Source: Sycon ciliatum
Lineage: Eukaryota > Porifera > Calcarea > Leucosolenida > Sycettidae
Direction of reading: 5' to 3'
Length of the DNA: 64,000 bases
NCBI RefSeq assembly: GCF_964019385.1
Contig: NC_088649.1
Coordinates: 16,092,347 to 16,156,346, forward strand
The translations under genes and the position numbers were made by a program. Below are positions 9,934 through 26,313 of this stretch, in pieces. Position 1 is the stretch's first letter; each line of letters opens with the position of its first letter. Under the pieces are notes generated by a model. The model was not told the DNA's origin. It did not search any database and was given only the letters and a program-made list of their open reading frames with translations.

Positions 9934-10133
9934 CTGCAGCAGTGATTGGGTGTATACACGTATTATCCAAAGCACACAAATGGAAATAGAACATAGTATA
10001 TTGGATTCTCAAGAAGTTGCTGCATATATTTTGATCATCAGGAGATTGTCTAGACCTCAAAATACCTATTTAAAACACTCATTCACCAATCCCAGGTATA
10101 TCCGAATCATACTCATTCGAATCTTTTCTTGTA

Positions 10134-11002
10134 CAGTGCGGATCGGCTATAGGGTTATCGGCTATAGTAATATGCCTCTTATAGTGATCGTATTCTCAAA
10201 TTCATTTTCGTAAACCACCCCTTTCTATACATATCGGATCGGCTATAGTAATAATCGGCTATAGTAATAATCGGCTATAGTAATAATCGGCTATAGTAAT
10301 ATATCGGCTATAATGATACGATTTCTTTGTCAAAATGATCTTATTGCAAACATTTTTCATCGGCTATAGTGATGATCATAAACAATTATACATCGTACAT
10401 GGCGAGATCTGATCGCGGCAGTCAGGAAGCGCTGGTACGACTATGATATCCCTCGGAGGAAATAATTCGAAATCTTTGGCGTGGGCTGTGCTTGTTGTTC
10501 CCGGGCATCCTCGAGCGAGATCGGAGGCAGTAATGAGTACCAGCGCTGAAGCGCTACCGTGGTCTCCGTCGAGATGTTGGAGAAGGCATTCAGGTAACAG
10601 CGAAGACAATCAAGGACGCCGAGAAGCTTCTCCGTGAAATACGATCGACCTGCTACTTGGAACGGTTTCAGCGGTGATGAGTCGAGCGATGGCGACCCAG
10701 ACTGAGACTCTACTCCCACTAATCGATCCTGTAGATATTGTTATGTCGATTGAATGTGTTGAAGTGTTTCTCTTCCAAAAGAACACATTTGTTGAGCACA
10801 GCAACTCCATGAAAACTCATGTCAAAAAATCATGAAGTTTTTGTTTCCGCAGGAAGTAGCTCTGCACGTTGCACTGATTCGAATGACACCATACACGCAT
10901 TTGTCAGGCATACCTAAGTATGCATATCGCCTATAGTAATATATCGCCTATAGTGATATTTTCACGAAAATCAAACACCAACGCTATAGCCGATCCGTAC
11001 TG
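10134..11002. mobile_element. Tigger/pogo-like DNA transposon, non-autonomous
   Basis: Terminal inverted repeats start CAGTGCGGATCGGCTATAG at the left; the complement of the right end is identical except for one base. TA dinucleotides flank both ends, the pogo/Tigger target duplication. Several CGGCTATAGTAAT motifs repeat near both ends, as expected for transposase-binding sites. A minus-strand frame at 10441-10719 (LLGVLDCLRCYLNA) could be a remnant of the transposase C terminus, but this is weak. The insertion interrupts the duplicated intron segment, so an empty site exists at about 3.07 kb for comparison. Confidence 0.75.
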
Positions 11003-11204
11003 TACATAAATGGAACAAATTTTCACCCACTTGAAGTCGGATTATGCTGGAAACCCTGGCATGGAAACTGGGAAGTACTTGTCTTGTCTGGAATTATAAC
11101 TTTCCATCGTCCATGTACCCATGAGTCTTAGTGTGTTGAACTGCTCTGGTGGTGGCACACACAAACAATGCTATCAATACCTTCGGAGATAACACACCAC
11201 GTCA

Positions 11205-12935
11205 AACGTACAACGAACCAGCATAGTCGATGCCGGTAGTTGCGAACGGCCTCTCGTGAACAACTCGGTCTGTTGGCAGCGGCGGGCAGACTTCTGAGGC
11301 AGCCTTAGCCTTGTAGCGGCGGCATATAACACATCACTGAGTAATTTTGCGTAGCGCTCGTCGACCGCCGATAATCCAGAATTTCTGACGGATGTACAAC
11401 AAGACCCCTTCTACACCTTGGTACATGCTTTCGACGTGCGTTTTCTCCAACAGCTACTCGGTCAGATGATGTTTACCTATTAGAACTGGGTGCTTGGCTC
11501 CATACGCCAACTCGCTGTAGTGGAGTCGTCCCCCGGCTCTGAGCTACCCATGCTCATCCAGAAACGGTGCAAGATGATACACCTTCGACCCAGCCTTCAA
11601 TGGTTGACCTTGCTTCATCAGCTCAAGGTCCTCAGCGAAACATTTGGCTTGAACGATGCAGTACAATACGTTGTCAGCTGCAAAATAGTTTAGCAAGAGG
11701 CTCAGTGTGCTTCCACTGCAACATTCGAGTCGCCATGCCCTGTGCCCACGACCACTTACTGAATCGGAGCCACCATTCATTATCAGTGTCTCGACTACAG
11801 GTGGTGGGTGACACTCGCACTTCTACACTGGACTCATCAGTACCAGCGGTTGAGGATGTGGTGGGCCAGTCATTGGGCTCCGTGATCCAGGTTGGCCCGC
11901 CCAACAAGAACAGACTACGGATCTGCTGTGCATTACTCCCACGTGACGGAAAATCTGCCGGGTTGTGAAGGCCCGGGCAATGGTTCCACACAAAGCCGAC
12001 CTTCTTCGATATCTCTTGGTCTTGACGGACGCGGTTCACCACAAATGTGTTCCATTTGTACGATGGATTACCGATCCAATAAACGGTAGTGAGACTGTCA
12101 GTCCAGCCATAGACTTGCGTGAACGTCACACGCAGGTGCTTCACCACAAACTCAGCATAGCAAGCCGCTAGACATACTGCATGTAACTCAAGGCGGGCTA
12201 ACGTCGGCGGAGACACCCTTGCCACTTTGGCCTTGGCAAATACCAAGTGTGACTGTCCATTGATGACTGCATACAAAGAGCATCGAAACGCTTTCTCACT
12301 AGCGTCCGCGAAGGCATGAAGCGCAATAGGCATGTCAAGATTTCAGCAAAACCAACGTGGTATGTCAAAGCCTACCACTTCAGCCAAGTCTCCCCGCCAT
12401 TGCGCACATGCGGCTGCGATGCCATCAGGCAACTTATTATCCCAGTCGCCACCGAATTTCCAGGCTTGCTGTAGCAGCATCTTTACCGGCACAACTGTAG
12501 GTGCTGCTGGACCTAGCGGATCAAACACTGACGCAACACACTTAGGAGGGATCGCCGTGTTCAAACAGGTGGTCTATCGGACTCATCACTGGATTTCCAT
12601 TTCAGACTGAGGACTTTCTCTCCAGCCTCTGGATCGCATTGGTAATTCGTCGCCTCACCACTTGCGGAACTCCATGCCAGCATCTGTAAGCACACGCACG
12701 CTGAACTCTTGCATCTTCTTGGCTTCCGGGGCATTTGAGACACGAGAGACCAAATGGTCAACGTAGAAACTCGTGTCACTTCGACCGGTCCACAGGAAAC
12801 GCAGGTACGGACGGTCTTCGGGATTAACCACGACCATGAAGAAAGCCTTGCGGATGTCCACTTGCAGCGCGCTCTTATATTCACGGAACCTTAATTGCAT
12901 ACCCGCGAGACTTGGCAATAAGGACGTTTAGCAAA
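11205..12935 (-). mobile_element. Degenerate BEL/Pao pol relic
   Basis: Minus-strand frames in order: RT piece (YKSALQVDIRKAFFMVVV, LRFLWTG), the BEL-specific segment VASVFDPLGPAAPTVVPVK with WKFGGDWDNKLP, an RNase H piece (LHAFADASEKAF, GWTDSLTTVYW), a linker with LAPFLDEHG, and an integrase start (GYQGVEGVLLYIRQKFWII and a CVICRRYKAK zinc site) ending in the first core strand (GIDYAG). This is the Pao-clade domain order. Frames are interrupted repeatedly. LTRs were not found. It differs from the young BEL element at 56-64 kb and is clearly older. Confidence 0.8.
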
Positions 12936-13304
12936 GCAAAAGTTCGAAAGAAAATTCGAGTCTGGGAATGAGTACAGAAACAAACTTCGAAACTTCCAAA
13001 ACTTGGACGCGAAGTTGCAGTGGTTTGCGAAAGTTACTTTCTACTTCCTCAGTACGTGATGCACTCTCATTTATGGTAGAACTCCCGTAGATCTACCCCG
13101 TATGCGCGCGCCAGAGCTCATGCTTCCTTTTGTGTTCGTACACACTTTCCTTTTGTGTTTAGAATGAAGCTTTCATCGTCTCCCTGCCCGATATGAAATA
13201 AATTCTGCCGGACACCACATGGCACAGCAGTACAGTGAACAGAAGTGATCGTGACTGGTTGACGTTCAGTTTCCTTTCCTTTTCATACGTGTTTCTTCTT
13301 CGCA
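12936..13304. other. Upstream flank of the SANT-like gene
   Basis: No ORF or repeat recognised. The promoter of the plus-strand gene starting at 13305 should lie here, but I see no confident TATA or initiator motif. Confidence 0.35.
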
Positions 13305-14405
13305 ATGGCTGGCCAGTGGACCCTTGCGTCTTCATCCACCGCAGCACCGGTGTCTGCTGAGCCTGCGATGACGACTACCCCACCAAGCCCCACATCGCCC
13401 TCAACACCGTCCCAAGTGAGGTTCGATCTCCAAATGGATTTGTGTATGCTACGCCAGCTCCGTGCACAGGACGCCCCAATCAAGTGTGGCTCCTCTGCGT
13501 TTGAGACTGTGGCGGCGGAGCTGCCAGCTCCCAGGAAATTTGGGTTGGTGTCGAAGAAAGCGGTTAGGGATCGCGTGCTGAAGTGCATGGAGCAGCACAC
13601 GAAGAAGGAGAACTGGGCAAAACGGCTGTAAGTTTTCAGGTGCCCTCCGTACATGTACCAGTAATGTATCACTAGTGAGGAAAACATTCATTGCAAAATC
13701 AAAAAAACAGTGCTGTGGTTGATTTAAGTTTTGTACTTGTCTTTTACAAATTCCATTCTACTGACTTTTGACATGACTGCTGTCTGCAGATTCTGTATAA
13801 CAGAATCCACGCAGCATCATAGTTCAGCATTAAACTGTGCATGTAAAACAAAATGTGTATGGCTACATCATGCTTATGCCCTGACCATATGTGTACAATG
13901 TGTTATTTTCCTTTCGTGCAGGTGTGGTTCAGCTGATGAGTTTGCAGAAAAGGAGACCCTCCTGAATGAACTGGTGGAGTTGCAGCGTGAAAAGGAGCAG
14001 GTCATGTACAAGGACAACCAAGCTGCGAAACAGCAACGAGAGCAAGCTGCTCAGCTACGTGAGGATGCCTGCGCCACACTTGGGGAAAAAGTGGAGAGAG
14101 GAGCAGAAGGACAGTCGGCGGAGCCACCAGCAAAACGGAGCAGGCTGAGCCAGCCAGACTCCGTGTTATCTTACCTCCAAACAAAGAACGATGCCTCAGT
14201 ACTGCTGGAGAGGGCGCGGCTGGCACTGGAGAAGGAAAAGCTCGAAGTGCAGAGAGAGGAGCAGCGCCCAGCTTCGGAGAATTTGGATGTGGAGAAGGCA
14301 GAAAAGGAAGACAAGGCTCAGGATGACGGGCAGAAGAAGGAAGATGATAGAAAAGAACAACAGTTGTTTATGCAAATGATGGCTCGTGTTATTGAGAAAA
14401 TGTAA
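13305..14405 (+). CDS. Two-exon SANT/Myb-like DNA-binding protein
   Basis: Exon 1 is 13305-13627, the intron 13628-13921 (GTAAGT...CGTGCAG, 294 nt), exon 2 13922-14405; together 268 codons and a stop, without interruption. Residues about 45-130 form a SANT/Myb-like trihelix-type domain (FDLQMDLCMLRQL, then AFETVAAEL, then VRDRVLKCMEQH, continuing across the splice into CGSADEFAEKETLLNELVEL). The C-terminal half is charged and predicted coiled coil, with a PPAKRSRL basic patch that could be a nuclear signal and long E/K-rich helices ending FMQMMARVIEKM. Proteins of this build are common in invertebrates and often accompany PIF/Harbinger-type transposons, but no transposase partner is seen here. 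ATG 13305 is the first in frame after upstream stops. DNA binding is inferred from the fold, and the biological role is unknown. Confidence 0.75.
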
Positions 14406-14467
14406 ATGAAATATGTCCAGTCCTTGTTTCTGTGTTGTATACGAGTGCCGCTGTGCCTATAAGTGAG

Positions 14468-14478
14468 CTTGTGTGTGT

Positions 14479-14560
<82 letters not shown>
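14468..14560. repeat. (TG)n microsatellite
   Basis: Almost pure TG with CGCACG and GAG interruptions, between the SANT-like gene and the LINE. Confidence 0.95.
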
Positions 14561-20519
<5,959 letters not shown>

Positions 20520-21230
20520 GAGTATGTCTGAGAATACCAAAGTATATACCAAAGTATATGTGCAAGTGGATCTCTCTGATTTCGCTCGAAAAATGCAGGT
20601 AGGTTCCCTTTGGGGTGTGGATCGATTGTGCAAAGCCCTTGAAAAAGTTTCTGAAGGGAACCTTGAAATTTGGATACCCCTCAGAAATGGCCGAAATATC
20701 ACATTATTTATAGGTCTAGAAACGAGTCACGCCACAGCGTATACGAACAAGCTATGAACAAAACTCCATCAAGCCAACATTGCCTCACCTTAGAAGAATT
20801 CATGGAGCAGTACCGCTTAGCCACGCCAGGATCCCAGAAGACAAGGTCCATCACCCCCTGATGCCACAAATGATCGTCTTGAAAATAGCCAATTTACAAA
20901 CGCTGGCAAAACAGCCAGCTACGTCCTCAATTGGCCAGAACTATACACCGGCAGATAGTAGAACACCTCTTCTAGCGCTGAGGACATGTCCCCCATCTTC
21001 CTTTTGGGGTTTTCTTGAAATAAACTTTTTTGAATGTTTCCACTCGACCATGCTGAAATACGGCCAAAGTCATACCTGCGCAGGAAAGCTCGCCCCTCCG
21101 CGACGTATCCTCAGCAATTTCTACTCCAAGGCCGCAGAACAAAGTGTATTGTTGGCTCTGACAAGGAAAAGCAGCGGTGATCACTTGTCACTCCAAACGA
21201 CAAGCTTCTCCTTGCGCCACCAATAATTTT
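20520..21230 (+). repeat. Dispersed repeat family R1, copy 1
   Basis: Blocks such as GATCTCTCTGATTTCGCTC with GTTCCCTTTGGGG, a CCAACATTGCCTCACCT block and a GGACATGTC...TTTCTTGAAATAAAC block recur in the same order at 51430-52080; the first block also recurs at 30560-30660. The length of about 650 bp and collinearity show an interspersed repeat of unknown class. No ORF is conserved between copies. Confidence 0.6.
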
Positions 21231-21745
21231 TTGTGCGACTGTTGATGCAAAAGTGACTGAAGGAATGAGCGCAATTCTTGAATTTTACTACAAGAGGCAC
21301 GGTGAAATCACGTGCCTTGTGACGCAAGAATGCCAAGTCGCGTGGATCACGGCTCACGAGATTTCAGAGTCACCTTCGTCAAGTGCGCTTGTTACTCGCC
21401 TTGAACGCCCGTTGGTCTGGAAGTAATCACACTTGTGTTGTTACTGCGCTCAAGAACACGCTGACCGTGTTGTAAGCCTGCGAACCGGGACTTTCCCTGA
21501 CCATACCTATATATACTTCAAAGACGTATATAAATAGAGAGAGAGTGATGGGGAAGCTGTGTTCAGGCATTTCCAAAATCGGCCCGATTGGTTCTGCCTG
21601 ATCGGCTTTTCGATCGGCTAAGACAATGTCCAAATTCGGCCATATTATTAGCCCCAAAGTCAGAATTTGGCTCAAAGCGGTACTTGAACTCTTGAAGTCA
21701 CCTCATACAGTATACTGTACGTACTAATCGAATACCACTACTCAC
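21231..21745. other. Intron stretch, small open frame
   Basis: A plus-strand frame near 21263-21425 (MSAILEFYYKRHGEITCLVT... ending ERPLVWK) is open for about 53 codons without a recognised domain or partner. Otherwise nothing supported. Confidence 0.3.
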
Positions 21746-21844
21746 CTATGCAAGTGTAGTTGTACAGATAACCGGTACACAAATCGCATTTGTCCAGGTC
21801 GGAAATGATGCTACAGTTTTGCCGGCAAATGGTCTCATTCAAAC
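21746..21844 (-). CDS. Exon of EGF-domain gene: cysteine-rich module
   Basis: This 99-nt phase 1-1 exon has acceptor TTTCACATAG and donor G|GTGAGTAG on the minus strand. It encodes LNETICRQNC, SIISDLDKCDLC and TGYLYNYTCIG with five cysteines; the acidic DLDKC resembles the start of a calcium-binding EGF but the overall pattern is not canonical. It is the most 5' exon of the gene seen here; the start codon must lie beyond it, either at higher coordinates or outside the window. Membership is inferred from strand, phase and cysteine content. Confidence 0.55.
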
Positions 21845-22154
21845 CTATGTGAAAGAAGACAAAACCATCAGTTATTATCTCGTCCGGACCGTTTGGGTGA
21901 AGCTTAATTCTCTGTTCTTTCTCGTGCTAGTTATGTGAGGCAGTTGAATGTTCTAGAAGCTGTCCGTTTCCGTATAAGCCTGTTCTTTTAAACAGAAGAA
22001 GCCAGTTGTTGATCTGAAGTTGTTTTCGTAGGTCTGCAGATCACTCATCAACATCATATCACTTGGAATAACCAATAATATGTTTTACATGTTCATGATG
22101 TATATCAGGTGGCAACCACACTAGGTACAGGTACAAAATCCGGAACAAACGGCG

Positions 22155-23620
22155 TTACAATAGAAATCGACTTGGCAACGAGAAAGAAAAGCAACAAGCA
22201 ACCAGCGCATCCCTTTTGAAAGCCACTTTTGTTGTTTTCGCGTTCCATCTCCTGTTCACGGCTAGCTGGTCGTCGTTCTGTTTGTTTTTGAATGATTTGC
22301 CGTTCTTGGCCTTTGTACAATTGTTCGCCTTTGTGATCAAATACAGTACTGAGAGCAGTTTCTTGTGAAACTCCTCCGGATTCATTCCGCTCAGTGACTT
22401 TGATCTTATGACGAATAATATGGGTGTCCTCTGCTTATGAACCGAATGAACCGTGGTTTTTACTGACGATGACACGTGCTGGTGTGTGTGAATGCTCAGC
22501 CCGGCCGGCACAGCAAAGTGATCACTTATGTCTAAGTGTATTGCTTCACAGGTACCATCCAATGGGGAGGATGAGAGGAACAAATCTAGCATCGTGGATG
22601 ATGTTGCCGTGACTCGTGTTGGAGATGTAACATAATTGCAGAGATTGTAGTGGGAAAGTATGTTGTACAAAGCGGATGCAGATGGAGAAGTTGGATTGCT
22701 AAAATCAACATTGAAGTCGCCAAGTAGCACAGCGGACTGCTGACATCCCTGAACAGCTTCCTCAATGTTCTGATCCAGTGCTGTCCAGTAGGCAGCAGAA
22801 CTATTTGGCGGCCGATAACAACAGCCGAGGAGCGTTTCATGTCGACCCGGGGCTAGAATGTCCAGCCACAGCATCTCTAGCTCGCACTCTAAATCGGCCC
22901 GTTGTCAAACAGCCAGTGACTCATGACCGTACACAGCAACTCCGCCACCTCGCTGATCGGGTCTGTCTCTTCTGCATAGTTTGAAGTGCGGGATGGACAA
23001 CTCCTTATCGGACACATCCGGGGTCAACCATGTCTCGGCTATTGCGAGAACATGAATGCCTCGTGTTGAGATGAACGTTTGAACTTCTGCTACCCTCCGC
23101 CGAACACTACACACATTCAGAAATCCCACACTGAGTGACTGGACCGAGGGGGTAGGTGGTGCTGTGGGTGTGACATTATAGTTATAGTTCTGCATTTATT
23201 TTATTTCATTTTTTAAGTCACGATCAGACTCTGGCAAGCGGACTAAATCGTGAGCCTGGAGCTAGATTTGTTAGTTTCCGGGAATCCTTCTTCTTCACCC
23301 CAGTTGCCAACTCTGGTGAGGACTCAGTGCTGGCATTCCTGCCTCGACGTTCAGGCCTGAACCAAGTGTGGATCGCTTCGGTGTTGATGTTTGATGCCAC
23401 TTTTGATAGGAGTCGCTCTGTCCGTTCTAGATCTTGCTCTGCAGTGTCTACTTCGACGTCCGCGAGGGGAGTTCTGGGGTGTGCAGTCATGCTTGACAGC
23501 GATCCCTGTGCAGACGACATGTCTGGCTCAGTATCGGTCAGGTTTTTCAACGCTGAAGTAACCTCCGTAGTCCCCTCATCGACTTTCGTAGTTTTCAAAT
23601 TCAAATCCGTTTCGAACACT
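22155..23620 (-). pseudogene. CR1/Jockey-like LINE 5' part (ORF1 end and endonuclease)
   Basis: In minus-strand order: an acidic frame ending LAPGSRFSPLARV (23224-23619), perhaps the tail of ORF1; then a frame with FLNVCSVRRRVAEVQTFI and IAETWLTPDVSD, GGGVAVY; then, after a stop, a frame with LGCCYRPPNSS, LLGDFNVDFSN, LDLFLSS and LDISDHFAV. These are endonuclease-domain signatures of CR1/Jockey-type elements. The sequence loses similarity before the reverse transcriptase, so the element is 3' truncated or rearranged. Confidence 0.75.
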
Positions 23621-23785
23621 TCAGTGCTGACTGCGGGTTCTCCAACATTTTACCCCACAGGAGTTGCACTCGTACTACATCCAATACTCGAGAGAGTACT
23701 CGGGCTGGTGCTGGGCCTGCTGCTGCCTGGCTACTGGAGCGTGCCGAGTCGGGCGACTCATTTTGGATTCCGGTCTGTACTGTAA

Positions 23786-24169
23786 GGCTGTGTTTACATG
23801 AGAAATTTCAACCCGGGTCGAGTTCAGCCCGGGTTGAAAGTCTGTACGATAAACAAAAGAGGTGAGCGTTTACATGAAGACAGTTGACCCGGGTCAAATA
23901 CTGATATGCCGCCAAAAGTCCACTTCTACAGTCCAGTATGGTCACGTGAATCCGTTCGCGCGAAATTTGCTTCTGCAGCGCCGTTCAAACCTGGCACGAG
24001 ATACGCACAGAAGTACGTTTGTACGATTTTCTTGACCCGGGTTGAATCAACCCGGGGCGAAATTTCAACTCGGGTCAAGCGCAATGCGTCATGTAAACGC
24101 GCCATTCATTTTATGCACATGGCGGGTTGAAATCTGACCCGGGTTGAAACGCCTCATGTAAACACCGCC
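23786..24169. mobile_element. PIF/Harbinger-type MITE
   Basis: The ends are inverted repeats beginning GGCTGTGTTTACATGAG (complement of right end GGCGGTGTTTACATGAG), extending through TTTCAACCCGGGTC. Both ends are flanked by TAA, the trinucleotide target duplication of PIF/Harbinger. The interior of 384 bp repeats the CCCGGGT motif several times and encodes nothing. Confidence 0.85.
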
Positions 24170-25178
24170 TAAGTTCACCAGGTTGCACTCCGACAGTTGC
24201 AGTTGCGCTTGTTCTGGTGTGCGCGGTTTGCTTGGCGTATGTCGTTCCTGTGGCGAGTTTGCAAGCTGCAGCGGTGTGTCCCGGTTGGGAGCATTTACGT
24301 AATTACGACAGGTTGCAGGCTGGCCTTCGTAGCGTACACGAAAAAAGTTGTTCGTAGATGTTTTCACATACGCCGGAATCTGCATGTTGGGGCGAAGAGA
24401 GATTAGGGACCTTTCGCACCCCGCGTACGGATACGAAACGAATGCTGATTCGCCACCTGGGTTCGAGGATTCGTCAGAGTCCCTGCGGAGAGCTCGTTTT
24501 CACGAATGGAAGCCTCTTCGTTCGTGGCGCGCTCCGAATCCGCCAAGTACACATTTATTTGGCCAGGTACACATTTATTTGGCCAGATACAAATGTTTTG
24601 CCAGGTACGTACAGGTTCCTGCACGAGTACGAGGGCAGTACCGCGGAATCCAGCCCACACCGCGATAGCGGCAAGAGCTGGATGAACAGCGGTACTGGCC
24701 AAGTATGTCTATGAGTGATTGGAACGTTTTCCCGTGTGCACCCAAGCCAAATAAAGAGATACATGACAGACTAGACACACCTGCATGCATTGTGTTTTGT
24801 GTCTTGTGATTGTTTTCTGGTAGATCTACAGTTTTTTGTAGTAGCCCATTTTGCTTTTTTTCTCGTGGTGCCATTGACATTGTCGACTGTGCATCGGGCA
24901 TTCTGACAGTTCTGTTCCTACGGATTTTTCTAAGGTCTTGATCGGAAACCTCGGCAAATTGCGCGGGTCCTGCAGGTTGCTGAGCATTGTGCGCTTTGGT
25001 TGAGGCTCATCCGGCTCGTGCAAGATCTCCTTCAACTTTTCGGAGGAGCTCATTCACATCGCCAATATCGTTCAACAAAGGGGCTTCTTTTCTCCCAGTT
25101 CCAGATCAATTGTTGGAGCCCCATGATGACAGTTGTGGTTGCAAACAGTCGCTCTTCTGCTTTAGACTTTTGTAGTTA

Positions 25179-25472
25179 CCGTAAAAGTCCGTAAATAAGT
25201 ACGTATTTACTTTCGAATTTAGTGACCACACCCGTACTAACTTTCGGGCGGGTACTGACTTTCGGGCACGAACTAACTTTCGGACCTGACTTGTGTGTAG
25301 TGGAGAAGTCATTTTCATGTCGATGTACATGCTACGTGCTGCATGTACGCACCGTACCGGTACTTATTTCGGGCAGTATGTTTATCGGGCTCGACTTGAC
25401 TTCAACAGACAGAGCCAAAAGAATGAAGGGGGTATTTCTTTCGGGCAGGTACTTATTTACGAACTTTTACGG
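25179..25472. mobile_element. TA-flanked MITE (mariner-type)
   Basis: Inverted ends CCGTAAAAGTCCGTAAATA and its near complement (one mismatch in the first 20 bases), each bordered by TA. Internally ACTAACTTTCGGGC-type units repeat. 294 bp, non-coding. Confidence 0.8.
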
Positions 25473-25528
25473 TATGTTATTAGTAACCAATGAAAGACCA
25501 TGAAGTAGAGAGTCAGTCCAGTGGCTAC

Positions 25529-25680
25529 TGCCCGTCGTCACTTGCAGTGGAATCCCTTCCTGCCTGTCGTCAAGTGACGACGGGCAGTGGAATCCGTTCC
25601 TGCCCGTCGTCAAGTGACGACGGGCAGTGGAATCCGTTCCTGACCGTCGTCACTTGACGACGGGCAGCGGATCCAGTTCC
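25529..25680. repeat. Minisatellite made of palindromic units
   Basis: About three to four units of roughly 40 bp, each pairing CCCGTCGTCA with TGACGACGGG across two bases, separated by GTGGAATCCGTTCC. Every unit could form a stable hairpin. Confidence 0.85.
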
Positions 25681-26000
25681 ATCATTACTTTGAGCAGGCA
25701 GGACCGCGCTTTCCAGCCCACGCTGTTTGATCTGTCATTGGTCAACTCCAAGGCGACAATCACGTGACATACGGGAAACCTTTTTCCCTTGATTCCATGA
25801 TCCATGCACGTGTGTGTGTAAACACCCGTACGCCAAGCTACTGGCCATATTCGTAGTTGCCATGCACATTTGCATGACGACTTGCGAAACCTGAATCCTG
25901 TTTTCAACGAAACGATACGAGCCGAATCAAACTTTCGTTTCGCATTCGATTCGTAGCAAATGCGAAAGGTCCCTAATGTGGCGAAGCGGATACCAGTGGC

Positions 26001-26305
26001 TAGCCATTGGCGGACTATGCTCGGCCAATCGTCAAATTATGCTTTTGATTATGCCACAATTATGCCAACATATATGCTGAATTATGCTGAATTATGCTCG
26101 GTTCCACTATGTATTCACGCTGTACATAGAGGATTGTGAAACCACGCATACACACACGGCCATGCCCTAAGCATAATTTTTGTCTAAACCGAAAGATTAT
26201 GCCGACCTTACACGTTGGAATCCGTATAATATGCCGGAGCATAATTTTTGGACGAAATTCCAAGATTATGCCAAATATTATGCCGGCATAATCCGCCAAG
26301 GGCTA
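26001..26305. mobile_element. hAT-type MITE
   Basis: Ends TAGCCATTGGCGGACTATGC and, as complement of the right end, TAGCCCTTGGCGGATTATGC (18 of 20 alike). Both are bordered by the same eight bases CCAGTGGC, the hAT target length. The interior is full of ATTATGCC/GGCATAAT motifs. Parts of this element with the same right flank recur at 27775-27950, showing later segmental copying. Confidence 0.75.
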
Positions 26306-26313
26306 CCAGTGGC

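Larger units (their letters stand above)
24404..25974. mobile_element. Candidate DNA element with 13-16-bp inverted ends, carrying nested elements
   Basis: TTAGGGACCTTTCGCA at the left is exactly complementary to TGCGAAAGGTCCCTAA at the right, about 1.57 kb apart, and both inner flanks are rich in CGAAACGAAT-type motifs. A TA or TTA-type target is possible but not certain. The interior holds a complete TA-flanked MITE (25179-25472), the palindromic minisatellite and a tandem ACACATTTATTTGGCCAG pair near 24550. Minus-strand frames around 24.6-25.1 kb have no recognised domain. Confidence 0.5.

Noticed and set aside
23327..23785. Plus-strand 152-codon open frame
   Set aside because: It is antisense to the better supported LINE ORF1/endonuclease frame and has no recognised domain.
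25529..25680. CRISPR-like regular spacing of palindromic repeats
   Set aside because: Units differ, the spacers are themselves repeated, there are no cas genes, and the genome is clearly animal.
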